A stretch of DNA of 64,000 bases from Rapidithrix thailandica. Its GTDB lineage: Bacteria; Bacteroidota; Bacteroidia; Cytophagales; Flammeovirgaceae. The stretch is from NCBI RefSeq assembly GCF_039710355.1, contig NZ_JBDKWZ010000022.1:55233-119232 (forward strand), given 5' to 3'. Shown here one piece after another: positions 35,256 through 43,964 of this stretch. The notes below the pieces were generated by a model that was given only the letters and a program-made list of their open reading frames with translations, was not told the DNA's origin and did not search any database. The translations under genes were made by a program, and so were the position numbers. Every line of letters starts with the position of its first letter. Within the stretch, counting starts at the first letter, position 1.

Positions 35256-35852
35256 CTAAAAAGAAGATTGGTAATGGTTTTTGGAAAAGTCTTCCCAACT
35301 GATGCCTTTGTCGTATCCTTCTATGAGGTATTTCAAAACCGGGTCTAAGGTTTCAGGTTTCTGGTAACCCGGTAAGGGAGTGATAACTTCCATTTTTTCA
35401 TTGAGAAAAACAATGGTGGGAAAGCTCAAACGGCCATTGAGCAAGGCGGCCGCCAATTCATGATAGCCTTTCCGGCCTTGTTCTATAAAGTTAAAGGTTT
35501 CCCCTTGAAATTCTATAGATGCTTTTTGCTCCGCATCCAGCTTGACCGCATAATAATTTTCATTGATATAGCTGGCAATTGTAGGGTTTGAGAAGGTATG
35601 GGCATCCATTTTTTTACACCAGCCACACCAATCGGTATATACGTCTATGATGATTTTTCTGGGGTTCTGTTTACTTAAGGCGGAGGCTTCTTCTATCGAA
35701 TACCATTTAATCTTATCTGCTTTATTTTGGGGGGTGTTGGCTTGAATTTCCGGAATTTTCCGATTGTCGGTTTGTTTCTCACTTTGAGAAATATGAGGAG
35801 TGAATGCCCAAAGGCCTACGGCTATAGCAAATATTACAATTGTTTTTCTCAT
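35256..35852 (-). CDS. Exported thioredoxin-fold protein
   Basis: A 198-residue protein from the ATG at 35852, with a signal peptide (MRKTIVIFAIAVGLWAF). The thioredoxin-like domain carries the redox pair Cys76-Gly-Trp-Cys79 in VYTDWCGWCKKMD and the later cis-Pro loop SFPTIVFL. This is the DUF255/thioredoxin_7 style common in Bacteroidota envelopes, where such proteins reduce or isomerise periplasmic disulfides; the specific client is unknown. It follows the ROK kinase gene by 83 bases on the same strand. Confidence 0.88.
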   Translation of the reverse strand: MRKTIVIFAIAVGLWAFTPHISQSEKQTDNRKIPEIQANTPQNKADKIKWYSIEEASALSKQNPRKIIIDVYTDWCGWCKKMDAHTFSNPTIASYINENYYAVKLDAEQKASIEFQGETFNFIEQGRKGYHELAAALLNGRLSFPTIVFLNEKMEVITPLPGYQKPETLDPVLKYLIEGYDKGISWEDFSKNHYQSSF

Positions 35853-35935
35853 AGTTGCAGATTCAATAAGATAAAATAAGTGGAACTTAATACATACTAA
35901 AAACTTTTCTGCAAAGTAAAAAAGTTCAAGGGACA

Positions 35936-36844
35936 TTAGTCTAGCATGGCCGCACCAAATACTCCGGCACTATCCCCCAGTTTGGGTTTTAAAAACAAGG
36001 TATCGAGCCGGTTGTTAAATACATGCTTTTTGGTTTCTTCCACTCCTTCCGTATACAGTAGGTCGATGTTCCCCACACCGCCTCCCAGTACAATTACGCC
36101 CGGGTCCAGGATATTGATTACTTGTGCAATGGCTTTCCCATAGTATTTAATCAATCGTTTAATGGTTTTTACGGCATTCATGTCTGTTTCTTGCCGGGCA
36201 CGTACGTAAATTTCCGGGAGCAATAGAGATTTGTTTCCTCCCAAAGCGTAGTAGTACCTTTCCAGGGCTTTTCCGGAAAGAATTGTTTCCACACAACCGG
36301 ATTTCCCACAATAGCAGTGCCCTCCCGAATCGTGCAGAAAATTATGCCCCCATTCTCCGGCAATGCCTTGCCGGCCGTTTATTACCTTGCCATTGGCTAC
36401 GATACCCGCTCCCACACCGGTACCCATAATGACCCCAAAGATGACTTCCGCATTGGGGTACATTTCAGGGACAATACCCACTTGCGATTCTGCCAATGCA
36501 AAACAATTGGCGTCATTGGCAATGGAGATTCTCACTTTTAATGCTCTTTCCAGGTCGGCTTTCAGAGGTTTGTCAATCAAACAGGTGGTATTACTGTTTT
36601 TGATGGTTTGTGTTTCCGGGTCCAGAAGTCCCGGGGTTCCAATGCCTATTTTAGAAGGCATTAAGCCTGTTTCTACCACCATCCGGTCAATAAGCTTTTC
36701 TATTTGATGGATGATATGGTAGTAGCCCTTTTCTTGTTCTGTCGGTATACGCAGCCTGGTAAGTATTCTTTTATTCTCATTTGAGTCAAGGACCACACCT
36801 TCGATTTTGGTCCCGCCTAAGTCAATGCCCCAAAGTGGTTTCAT
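35936..36844 (-). CDS. ROK family sugar kinase (glucokinase-like)
   Basis: Phosphorylates a hexose, probably glucose or an N-acetylhexosamine, with ATP. It has 302 residues. Motifs are GIDLGGTKIEGVVLD at the N-terminus (phosphate loop), MGTGVGAGIVANGKVINGRQGIAGEWGHN with the catalytic/sugar-binding residues, and the ROK zinc site CYCGKSGCVE. No DNA-binding domain is present, so it is a kinase rather than a ROK repressor. It lies three bases after a beta-phosphoglucomutase-like HAD gene, suggesting joint hexose-phosphate metabolism. Confidence 0.93.
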   Translation of the reverse strand: MKPLWGIDLGGTKIEGVVLDSNENKRILTRLRIPTEQEKGYYHIIHQIEKLIDRMVVETGLMPSKIGIGTPGLLDPETQTIKNSNTTCLIDKPLKADLERALKVRISIANDANCFALAESQVGIVPEMYPNAEVIFGVIMGTGVGAGIVANGKVINGRQGIAGEWGHNFLHDSGGHCYCGKSGCVETILSGKALERYYYALGGNKSLLLPEIYVRARQETDMNAVKTIKRLIKYYGKAIAQVINILDPGVIVLGGGVGNIDLLYTEGVEETKKHVFNNRLDTLFLKPKLGDSAGVFGAAMLD

Positions 36845-36847
36845 AAT

Positions 36848-37537
36848 TCAGTGTTGTTTTATGTTGTTGAATAAAGGTTGTAGTGTTGTTGGTTTCAGTT
36901 GAGTAAAGTTATCAATGGTCAGGTCTGCCCGGTGTAATTCTTGATAGCTATGGCTGGTTGTAATACCAATGACGATGCATCCGGCCTCTTTACCTGCTTC
37001 GATCCCGGAAAGAGAATCTTCAAATACGAGGCATTTTTTGGGAGGAAGCCCAATGGTCGATGCCGCTTTTAAGTAAACCTCCGGATTGGGTTTTCCGTTT
37101 GCGACCATTTCATCGTAGATAACTGCTTGAAAGAAGTGGCCCAGGTGGGTATGGGATAAAGTGAAATTAAGGTTAGCTTTTGGGGCAGAAGTGGCAATGG
37201 CACATGGAATACGGGCCTCTTGTAGCCGGGCTAAAAACTCTGATAAGCCCTCAACCGGTTGAATAGCGTCTTTATAGAGTTTCCTGAACATTTGTTCTTT
37301 CTCCTCCGCATATTGTTGTATTTCCTCAGGAGTTAACGAACGACCAAATACATAGGGAATCCACTCAACGTTTCTTCTGCCATATACCCGTTGTACCAGA
37401 TTTGCTTCGCTAAGGTATATTTGGTGTTTTTTAAAAAAACGCTCCAAACAAATCTTGTGAAAAGGATTACTGTCGATAATCACACCGTCCATATCGAAAA
37501 GAACTCCGAAAGGAGGGGTGATAAACTGATCTGTCAT
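36848..37537 (-). CDS. HAD-superfamily phosphatase / beta-phosphoglucomutase-like protein
   Basis: A 229-residue HAD hydrolase of subfamily IA. Motif I is FDMDGVIIDSN with nucleophile Asp15 and Asp17; motif II is IATSAP; motif III and IV regions are KPNPEVYLKAA and CLVFEDSLSGIEAGKEAG. The cap domain and the DSNPFHK segment are like beta-phosphoglucomutases and sugar phosphatases; which of these it is cannot be decided here. It is directly upstream of the ROK kinase gene (three-base gap). Confidence 0.9.
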   Translation of the reverse strand: MTDQFITPPFGVLFDMDGVIIDSNPFHKICLERFFKKHQIYLSEANLVQRVYGRRNVEWIPYVFGRSLTPEEIQQYAEEKEQMFRKLYKDAIQPVEGLSEFLARLQEARIPCAIATSAPKANLNFTLSHTHLGHFFQAVIYDEMVANGKPNPEVYLKAASTIGLPPKKCLVFEDSLSGIEAGKEAGCIVIGITTSHSYQELHRADLTIDNFTQLKPTTLQPLFNNIKQH

Positions 37538-37981
37538 ATACGTTCTTAAGTTAGTAGGTGTTTGTCAGGCAAACATCTATACAACAAAGTATTTACTGAA
37601 ATTTAAACAAAAAAATCGTATTCCCAGAGTAAGGGAGGGGGAGTTTCCGAATAATTCTTATGGCAGATCATGTCTGAATTTTATTCTTTGGATCGAAAGC
37701 TCTCATTTCAGGAAACCCGTTGCAGCATTTTGAGCCTCCTAAATGGAGGATTTTTTACTACTCAAGGGGAGACCTTTTGAAGCTCTTAAAGGGGCATTTC
37801 CCGCAAGGAATTTTAGACAGGAGCTTATAGTTTTTGGGATTGGACCTGCTGGAAAGAACTTCCTGAAAATGCAAAATCATACAGAAGCCTCTCACAGAGA
37901 ATAGTCCGTTTTTGTAGAACAAACACAATACTCCCTTAGCTTTAAAAAAATATTAGCTTCGTCTTCTGAGAAGGGAATTCT
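37538..37981. other. 444-bp intergenic region
   Basis: AT-rich DNA between two minus-strand genes. A small plus-strand hairpin, CCTCC (37735-37739) / GGAGG (37745-37749), is followed by ATTTTTTA, terminator-like but with no gene upstream on that strand. No open frame is convincing. Confidence 0.4.
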
Positions 37982-38323
37982 TCAGTATGAGCGGGTTAGG
38001 ATAATACAATCTTTGCCGTCTTTTTTACCTTTTTGAATTTCCAAATCAGAACCTTGAGTGTCCAAGGTGCTAATCAATTGGCTTATCTCTTCAAATAAGG
38101 GCCTTGTTTCGACTGGGTAATGTTGTTTTGCTTTTTTCTTTTGCACCATTAGCCAGAATAAAAAGAAAACAAGCCCGATAAAGCAAAATCCTAAAACCAT
38201 TCTGGTAATTTCCATGAACTGAGAAGAGGCGGCTGCAGGTTCGGTAGCTTCGGCCAGACAGGGAATGGTGGACATGAACAGGCTTAACAAGGTGATGCTG
38301 CCGGTAATTTTGAAGGAGTTCAT
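37982..38323 (-). CDS. Small hypothetical membrane protein with signal peptide
   Basis: A 113-residue protein. The N-terminal signal segment ends near CLAEATEPA. A single membrane helix (MVLGFCFIGLVFFLFWLMV) is followed by a basic KKKAK stop-transfer and a C-terminal cytoplasmic domain of about 50 residues. No motif is recognised. It is a lone gene, and its function is unknown. Confidence 0.65.
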   Translation of the reverse strand: MNSFKITGSITLLSLFMSTIPCLAEATEPAAASSQFMEITRMVLGFCFIGLVFFLFWLMVQKKKAKQHYPVETRPLFEEISQLISTLDTQGSDLEIQKGKKDGKDCIILTRSY

Positions 38324-38762
38324 TGCTAAAGCTTGTTTTGAAAAACAAATCAGTTAGTAAGTTGAGTTGTAGAGGAAATGAAAAAAAATGACGAAAGAGA
38401 ACAAGGTGAAGGATGATGTAATTGCCTTGTTTTCTTTTATTTATACAAGCAATCTTACATTGCTACATAAAAATACAAAAAATAGATTTTGGTATAAATG
38501 AATAGGAGATAATTTTTGCCTAAAATAAACTTTTGAAAAAATCCGCAGTTTTAAAATTTCTTACATGTGTGATTTACTCCTCTCTGTTTATCCGGAATAA
38601 TAGCCTTGAGATTTCCATAAATAAATATTGTAAACCTTACGTTATTTTAAAAAAGGTTGAATAGAACCTTCTGCTTAGAGAATGGTTAAGTAGTATAATT
38701 GTAAATGTTTGTTAACAAGATGTAGTACTTTTGTAAAGTTGGGAGGCTAAAGGAAATTGATT
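38324..38762. other. 439-bp divergent intergenic region
   Basis: Very AT-rich. It contains the exact -7 box of the downstream two-gene unit at 38726 and nothing else I can support. Confidence 0.4.
38726..38733 (+). promoter_or_regulatory. -7 promoter box upstream of the 38763 gene
   Basis: TACTTTTG is an exact TAnnTTTG match, 30 bases before the ATG. A TTTG at 38708-38711 is closer (14 bases) than the usual -33 spacing. Confidence 0.5.
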
Positions 38763-39182
38763 ATGGCGAAAGATTATTTCATTGAAATTGATATTGAGCA
38801 GAAGCAAATTTCATTTCAAAAGAACTTTATGGAGGAGGTACTGGGAGAGCCTGCAAACACGCCTTCCCGTATGTCAATAGATCTGTTTATAAGTAACTAC
38901 TTGCCCCCCAGGCAAAGTAAACAAGCTCGAAAGTTTTTTGAAGATGCTCTTTCTACAGGGGCTTTGTCGGATAAAAACAATGCTTTTCCCATACACAATA
39001 AACTCGAAGAAGAAGTCTCTCTGGCCCTGAAAAGTATGATGCCCCTACAAATCCAAAAAGGAATGGGGGGGGCAATCGTAGGAATGGTTGAAGTAATGGA
39101 AGTGAAAAAAACGATCTCCCAGGAAGCCAGAAGTCAGGGGAGGGAAGGGTTGTTTGCCAAAATGTTCTCTTTTTTCTTATAA
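38763..39182 (+). CDS. Hypothetical protein, possibly PAS-like
   Basis: A 139-residue cytoplasmic protein starting at the ATG at 38763. The N-terminal DYFIEIDIEQKQISFQKNFMEEVLG has the strand-strand-helix look of a PAS domain start, but the remaining PAS motifs are not clear. A run KGMGGAIVGMVEVMEVKKT forms likely late strands, and the C-terminus is basic then hydrophobic. It lies about 60 bases upstream of the Abi-alpha-like gene on the same strand. Function is unknown. Confidence 0.65.
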   Translation: MAKDYFIEIDIEQKQISFQKNFMEEVLGEPANTPSRMSIDLFISNYLPPRQSKQARKFFEDALSTGALSDKNNAFPIHNKLEEEVSLALKSMMPLQIQKGMGGAIVGMVEVMEVKKTISQEARSQGREGLFAKMFSFFL

Positions 39183-39208
39183 TCTCCCGGTCCCATACCT
39201 TAATTTTG

Positions 39209-39216
39209 TATCTTTC
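39209..39216 (+). promoter_or_regulatory. Candidate -7 box of the Abi-alpha-like gene
   Basis: TATCTTTC differs from TAnnTTTG only at the last base. It lies 26 bases before the ATG at 39242, suggesting the second gene of the pair also has its own promoter. Confidence 0.35.
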
Positions 39217-39241
39217 CGGTCTACTATTTTTTTCGAAACTT

Positions 39242-39868
39242 ATGGAGGCGGAAGCTACAATTGATTTTTTATTAAATCTCTGTTCACGGCAAGTTACGGA
39301 CGAAGCGGAGCTTACCGGAAAGCATATTGCTAACTGGCGTCAGCAAAACCAATTGGCCGTTTTACAACTGGCCAAAGGGATGATAGAACAAGCCCAGATC
39401 CGGATAAAAAAAATCCCTGTCAAAACTTTAGCGGCCTTTCTGAATTATTGTTCCTATGAGGAAGAGCCAAGTTTACAAAACAAATGGGCTACCTTGTTGG
39501 TGAACTTGGTTAACAATGACCATCCCTCTCAAGTATCATATCTTTTTGTAGAGTTATTGAATCAACTCTCTCCCTTGGAAGGAGCGGTGCTGGATTATGT
39601 GTACCGGGAGTCATTTCTGTTAGACGAAGCAGAAAATCCATATTTTAAAAGACTTGAGTTGATTCAATACTGTCAACATACCTTTCATACTACGTATGAG
39701 GACAATCAATTGATTGTGGAAAATTTGCTAAGGTTGAGACTGATGGAAGAAAAACCTGCGACTTTGATCAAAAGTGAGGACACCGAAGACCTGCAATTGG
39801 TCTATTCAGATCAGTTGCGACTGAGCAAGTTGGGGGTGCAGTTACTTTCGGTTTGTATAGAATATTAG
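39242..39868 (+). CDS. Abi-alpha (DUF4393)-like protein
   Basis: A 208-residue soluble helical protein starting at the ATG at 39242. The segment IKKIPVKTLAAFLNYCSYEEEPSLQNKWATLLVNLV followed by FVELLNQLSPLEGAVLDYVY matches the characteristic order of DUF4393/Abi-alpha proteins (conserved S/Y-E-E/D, LQ-x-W-A-x-LL, L-S-P-L-x-x-x-x-LD). The winged-helix-like end with LGVQLL also fits. Abi-alpha members have been linked by name to abortive phage infection, but their action is poorly known. A defence role here is inference. Confidence 0.7.
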   Translation: MEAEATIDFLLNLCSRQVTDEAELTGKHIANWRQQNQLAVLQLAKGMIEQAQIRIKKIPVKTLAAFLNYCSYEEEPSLQNKWATLLVNLVNNDHPSQVSYLFVELLNQLSPLEGAVLDYVYRESFLLDEAENPYFKRLELIQYCQHTFHTTYEDNQLIVENLLRLRLMEEKPATLIKSEDTEDLQLVYSDQLRLSKLGVQLLSVCIEY

Positions 39869-39897
39869 GGTAGAGGGTGGTAACCGGATATAAAATA

Positions 39898-39929
39898 GCC
39901 TGACAGGCTATAAGGGCATCCTGTCAGGC
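39898..39929. repeat. 10-bp inverted repeat downstream of the Abi-alpha-like gene
   Basis: GCCTGACAGG (39898-39907) pairs with CCTGTCAGGC (39920-39929), and the left arm can alternatively form TAGCC/GGCTA with its own flank. No T tract follows, so termination is uncertain. It lies between convergent genes. The CCTGACAG word also occurs in the rplI terminator. Confidence 0.5.
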
Positions 39930-39951
39930 AGGTGGGAGGTAAATAGCTAGT

Positions 39952-42075
39952 CTATGCTTCTACAGCTTCGGCATTGGCTTCCAATGTCCGCTGAATTTCA
40001 TTAGGTACAGGCGTGTATTCGGCAAATTGCAGTTTAAAACTTGCCCGTCCTTGGGTTAACGACTTGAGAGACGTGGAATAATTATCCAGTTCGGCCAGGG
40101 GGACTTTGGCGTTGATCACCTGGTAATTTTTCCGGGAATCGATTCCCATAATCATGGCTCTGCGCGTTTGCAAATCGGTCATGATTTCTCCGGTTAGTTC
40201 TTCGGGTACTAAAACTTCCAGGTTGTACAAAGGCTCCATGATTTTAGGTTTGGCATTTAAGAAGGCCCGTTTAAAAGCCTGCATACCGGCAATTTTGAAG
40301 GAAATATCATTGGAATCTACCGGGTGCATTTTACCATCATGTACCAATACTACAATGTCTCTGGCATAGGAGCCGGTGATGGGTCCTTCTTCCATCTTTT
40401 CCATCACTCCTTTCAGAATAGATGGCATGAACCGGGCATCGATGACTCCCCCGACTATGCAATTATAAAAGATGAGTTTTCCGCCCCAAGGCAAGTCTAT
40501 TTCATCTTTGCCCCGGATATTGAAACCTGTAGGAGTATCCATGTCTTTCTGATAAGGCAGGATGGTCATATGTACTTCGGCAAATTGTCCGGCCCCCCCG
40601 GATTGTTTCTTATGCCGGTAAATTTCCGAAGCTTGGGTTTGAATGGTTTCCCGGTAGGGGATGCGGGGTTTTTCATAGTGTATATGCAGGTTGTACACGT
40701 GTTCCAGGCGCCATTTGGTAACGGCTAAGTGCAATTCCCCCTGTCCGGTAAGAATCAACTGTTTCAACTCTTTGGAGTATTCGATGTGTAGGGTTTGGTC
40801 TTCCTCTTGCAGCTCTTTTGCGGCTTCTCCTAGTTTTTCATCATCGTTTTTGCTTTCAGCAACAATGGCGGTTCTGATTTTCGGATCGGGGAATTCCATC
40901 TCCTTGAATTTTACCTCAAAACCGGGGGCATGCAAAGTGTGATTCGTACTGGTCGATTTCAGTTTGATGGTGGCACCAATATCCCCGGCCGTGAGTTTGT
41001 TGACAGGTTTTCGCTGGTTGCCATCCATGATAAATAACTGGTTTATTCGCTCAGTGATTTGGGTTTGGGCATTGAGTAAGTCTTTGCCTACCTCTATCGA
41101 ACCGGAACATACTTTGAAGAAGGACAATTTTCCGAGGTAAGGTTCGATCAGGGTTTTAAAGACAAACAGGCTTACGGGTTTTTGGGGGGTACATTCAATG
41201 GTTTTGCCATCTTGCGTCTCTTCGGGATGCATTTCCATAGAACCGGGAGCCACATTGTCAATAAAACCCATTAAGCGCCCGCTGCCCATGTTGCGTTTTC
41301 CCGACAGGCAGAAAACCGGAAACACATCGTGCTTCATCATGCCTATTTTGAGGCCCTTGCGCATCTCATCTTCTTCCAGGTTCCCTTTTTCAAAATACAA
41401 CTCCATCAGAGCTTCATCGTTCTCGGCAGCTTTCTCTACCAACTCATTGTGCAGTGCTTCTGCTTTTTCCCTTTCTTCGGGAGGGATGGGTAGCTTTTCC
41501 GGTTTTCCCCCTTCCGGAGGAAATTTATACATTGTCATTTTCAAAAGGTCAATAATGGTATTGAACCCCTCTCCTTGATTGACCGGATATTGCATTAAAA
41601 CCACAGCTTCGCCAAACCGGGCTTTGGCCGCAGTAAAGGCTTTGTCAAAATTTGATTTGGGGTGATCGATTTGATTGATGGCCAGGAGGGTAGGTTTCTG
41701 CAATTTTTCGATATGCTCCCAGATAAGCTCTGTACCTACTTCCACTGCATACTGACTGTTGATGAGCATTACACAAGTATCTGCTACACGAAGGGACGAT
41801 ACAATTTCTCCCACAAAGTCATCCAAACCCGGAGTATCGATGATGTTGATTTTATATCCTTTCCATTCCGCATGCATCGAAGTGGCATATACCGAGTTGC
41901 CCCGTTCGTGTTCGATTTCATGGTAATCGGAAAGAGTGTTTTTCTCTTCTACCGTACCTCTCCGGTTAGTGATACCGGCCTCGAATACCATGGATTCGCA
42001 AAGTGTGGTTTTACCGGATTTAGCACTCCCCAACAGTACGATGTTTTTAATGTGCTTATGGTCATATACTTTCAT
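39952..42075 (-). CDS. Elongation factor G paralogue with altered GTPase motifs
   Basis: A 707-residue EF-G-like protein with all domains (G domain, II, III, IV, V). Domain IV/V signatures RHKKQSGGAGQFAEVHMTI and FEVKFKEMEFPDP are present. The G domain departs from translocating EF-G. The P-loop reads GSAKSGKTTL (16-25) rather than AHIDAGKTT. Switch I reads RGNSV rather than RGITI. The G3 motif reads DTPGLDDF, so Leu84 replaces the catalytic His, and G4 is NQID (134-137). This resembles the EF-G2 paralogues of Bacteroidota, one of which in Bacteroides thetaiotaomicron is reported to support translocation without GTP hydrolysis. No str-operon genes are adjacent. Confidence 0.9.
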   Translation of the reverse strand: MKVYDHKHIKNIVLLGSAKSGKTTLCESMVFEAGITNRRGTVEEKNTLSDYHEIEHERGNSVYATSMHAEWKGYKINIIDTPGLDDFVGEIVSSLRVADTCVMLINSQYAVEVGTELIWEHIEKLQKPTLLAINQIDHPKSNFDKAFTAAKARFGEAVVLMQYPVNQGEGFNTIIDLLKMTMYKFPPEGGKPEKLPIPPEEREKAEALHNELVEKAAENDEALMELYFEKGNLEEDEMRKGLKIGMMKHDVFPVFCLSGKRNMGSGRLMGFIDNVAPGSMEMHPEETQDGKTIECTPQKPVSLFVFKTLIEPYLGKLSFFKVCSGSIEVGKDLLNAQTQITERINQLFIMDGNQRKPVNKLTAGDIGATIKLKSTSTNHTLHAPGFEVKFKEMEFPDPKIRTAIVAESKNDDEKLGEAAKELQEEDQTLHIEYSKELKQLILTGQGELHLAVTKWRLEHVYNLHIHYEKPRIPYRETIQTQASEIYRHKKQSGGAGQFAEVHMTILPYQKDMDTPTGFNIRGKDEIDLPWGGKLIFYNCIVGGVIDARFMPSILKGVMEKMEEGPITGSYARDIVVLVHDGKMHPVDSNDISFKIAGMQAFKRAFLNAKPKIMEPLYNLEVLVPEELTGEIMTDLQTRRAMIMGIDSRKNYQVINAKVPLAELDNYSTSLKSLTQGRASFKLQFAEYTPVPNEIQRTLEANAEAVEA

Positions 42076-42610
42076 TGGACGATCAGGTTATTGGTTGAAG
42101 TAAATGAATAGAATCGGAGTAGCTTTGCTTCATGAGCAAGTTAAATTTGATAGGGTAAATAATTGATGACCGAAGTCAGGGTAGTAGTGTGTTTTTGGTC
42201 TGTTTGAGGACTGTGTTATATCTGTGGATAGGAATATTTGGCTGTTAATACGTTCCAATCCCCTGCTCAATTTGCTGCTTGGGCATATAGGATTTAGCGT
42301 TGAAGGACTATTTTGATCGTGTATTTTGTAGCCCTTGTACAAAGGCTATTATTCACTAGGGAATTCTTATTGCAAACAAGTCAATTTTATGACTTCCTTG
42401 TGATGATACTTTCTAATAATCAGCTTACTATCAGTTCTTTTTTTTGAAATATTAATAGCAAATCACGATCATTAATTAATATACGAAAATTATAGTTTTG
42501 AAAACAGTGTGTAGATGATTATTATAAAAAGTTGTAAAAATTAGTGAAAAGAAGAAGGAGGAAAATTCATTTCTACAATGAAAATGAACACGGGTTAAAA
42601 AACATTCTTC
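42076..42610. other. 535-bp intergenic region upstream of the EF-G paralogue
   Basis: Both flanking genes read leftward, so this region carries the EF-G paralogue promoter. It holds an 18-bp near-palindrome at 42330-42347 (AGCCCTTGTACAAAGGCT, one mismatch pair). I see no exact TAnnTTTG box and no credible gene. Confidence 0.4.
42330..42347. promoter_or_regulatory. Near-palindrome, possible operator for the EF-G paralogue
   Basis: AGCCCTTGTACAAAGGCT reads as its own reverse complement except for one C/A pair. It is 255 bases upstream of the EF-G paralogue start. The regulator is unknown. Confidence 0.3.
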
Positions 42611-43903
42611 TCAATCTGCTCCGGCTTCGGAACAATAGGCTTCCCAGGCTTTTCTGCTTTGCTCCAAACCCAGGTCAATGGCTTTTTGCAAATCCATACA
42701 GGCTTCTTGCTGCTGTTGGAGGTAGTGGCGGGTCAATCCTCGGTTGTAATAATATGTGGCATTGTCAGGCGCAAAGCGAATGGCCATCGAATAGTTTTCC
42801 AAAGCTTGAATATAGTTTTTTAAGGCAAAATAAGCATTGCCCCGGCTTGAGTGGGCTTCTGCCAATGCCGGTTGAATTTCCAGTGTTTTGGAAAAGTCTT
42901 GAATAGCGGCAGTGTAATGTTTGAGTTGATAGTGGGCCAAACCGCGGTTGAGATAAGTATTTGCATCTTTTTTATCCAACAGAAGGGCCGAGTCATAATC
43001 GGCAATGGCCCCTTTGTAATCTCCTTGGCCATATTTTAAGTAGCCACGGTTGGTATAGGCAGAGGCAAAGCGGTTGTCATGGGCAATCACTTTATCCAAG
43101 CTCTGAATGCTTTCCTGGCTTTGCCAGGCAAATTTGCCGTATACTGTTAAATTGTATTGGGCAAGGGAGTGGTTAGGATCAACTTCCAGCGCTTGTTGAA
43201 AATCCTTGATAGCGTCTGCGTAATTTTTTTGCTCGGCAAAGAGCATTCCCCGGTTAGACAGAAAAGTAGCCTCCCGTGGGTTTAATTCAATGGCTTTCCG
43301 GAAGGCATTCATCGCTTCAGGATAGCGGGCCAAGTGTTGAAACGCTAAACCCAATTGGTTATAAATATCGGCTTGGTTGCTTTGTAAAGTGCTGATTTTG
43401 GAAAAGCCGGAGCCCGGTTGAGCACTGCCCAGATCATACTTTTTGAAATAAATTGTATTGGTTTGAGTGGGGGGGAGTGTCAATAGTTTTTGCAGAAATT
43501 GAATACACTGTTCATAATGTTCAGCGCGGTAATGTACATGCGCCAGGTTATAATAAGCTTCGGCATGGTTTGGGTTTAGCCGGATTACGGTATTGTAATC
43601 AATCATTGCTTTGGCTAGTTTCCGGGTTTGTTCATAGCAATGTGCCCGTTGGAAATAGGCTTCTGTATAATCACTTTGGAGGGCAATGGCCGCATCGTAA
43701 TATTCAAGGGCACTCAAGTAATTACCATTATCCGATAAATGTTGGGCATGCTTGAACAACTTACGGGCTTCCCTTCGCTTTTGTGCTACAGAAGCAAAGT
43801 CCTGTGACTTATTCTCCGGATAATAATCAAAAGTTTTTTCCTGCGAAAAAGCTTCCGCATAGAGTAATAAACAAAGCCCGAAAAGAAATACGATTGTTTT
43901 CAA
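42611..43903 (-). CDS. Exported tetratricopeptide-repeat protein
   Basis: A 430-residue protein with a signal peptide (MKTIVFLFGLCLLLYAEAFSQ). About ten TPR units follow: ALEYYDAAIALQSDYTEAYFQRAHCYEQ, AMIDYNTVIRLNPNHAEAYYNLAHVHY, AMNAFRKAIELNPREATFLSNRGMLFAEQ, AIKDFQQALEVDPNHSLAQYNLT, AIADYDSALLLDKKDANTYLNRGLAHYQ and others. TPR domains are protein-protein adapters, and the export signal places this one in the periplasm or on the outer membrane. No enzymatic domain is present, and the partner is unknown. It lies downstream of rnz on the same strand, 61 bases apart. Confidence 0.88.
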   Translation of the reverse strand: MKTIVFLFGLCLLLYAEAFSQEKTFDYYPENKSQDFASVAQKRREARKLFKHAQHLSDNGNYLSALEYYDAAIALQSDYTEAYFQRAHCYEQTRKLAKAMIDYNTVIRLNPNHAEAYYNLAHVHYRAEHYEQCIQFLQKLLTLPPTQTNTIYFKKYDLGSAQPGSGFSKISTLQSNQADIYNQLGLAFQHLARYPEAMNAFRKAIELNPREATFLSNRGMLFAEQKNYADAIKDFQQALEVDPNHSLAQYNLTVYGKFAWQSQESIQSLDKVIAHDNRFASAYTNRGYLKYGQGDYKGAIADYDSALLLDKKDANTYLNRGLAHYQLKHYTAAIQDFSKTLEIQPALAEAHSSRGNAYFALKNYIQALENYSMAIRFAPDNATYYYNRGLTRHYLQQQQEACMDLQKAIDLGLEQSRKAWEAYCSEAGAD

Positions 43904-43964
43904 AGTAAACCGACAAATTAAATTGACCGGGAGGCAAAGACATCTTGCTCCTTCTTCAATTTAA

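Noticed and set aside
39898..39929. Terminator of the Abi-alpha-like gene
   Set aside because: The stem is good but no T tract follows on either strand; reported as an inverted repeat instead.
42130..42342. 70-codon open frame on the minus strand upstream of the EF-G paralogue
   Set aside because: Low-quality composition with no domain features; the gap is better explained as a control region.
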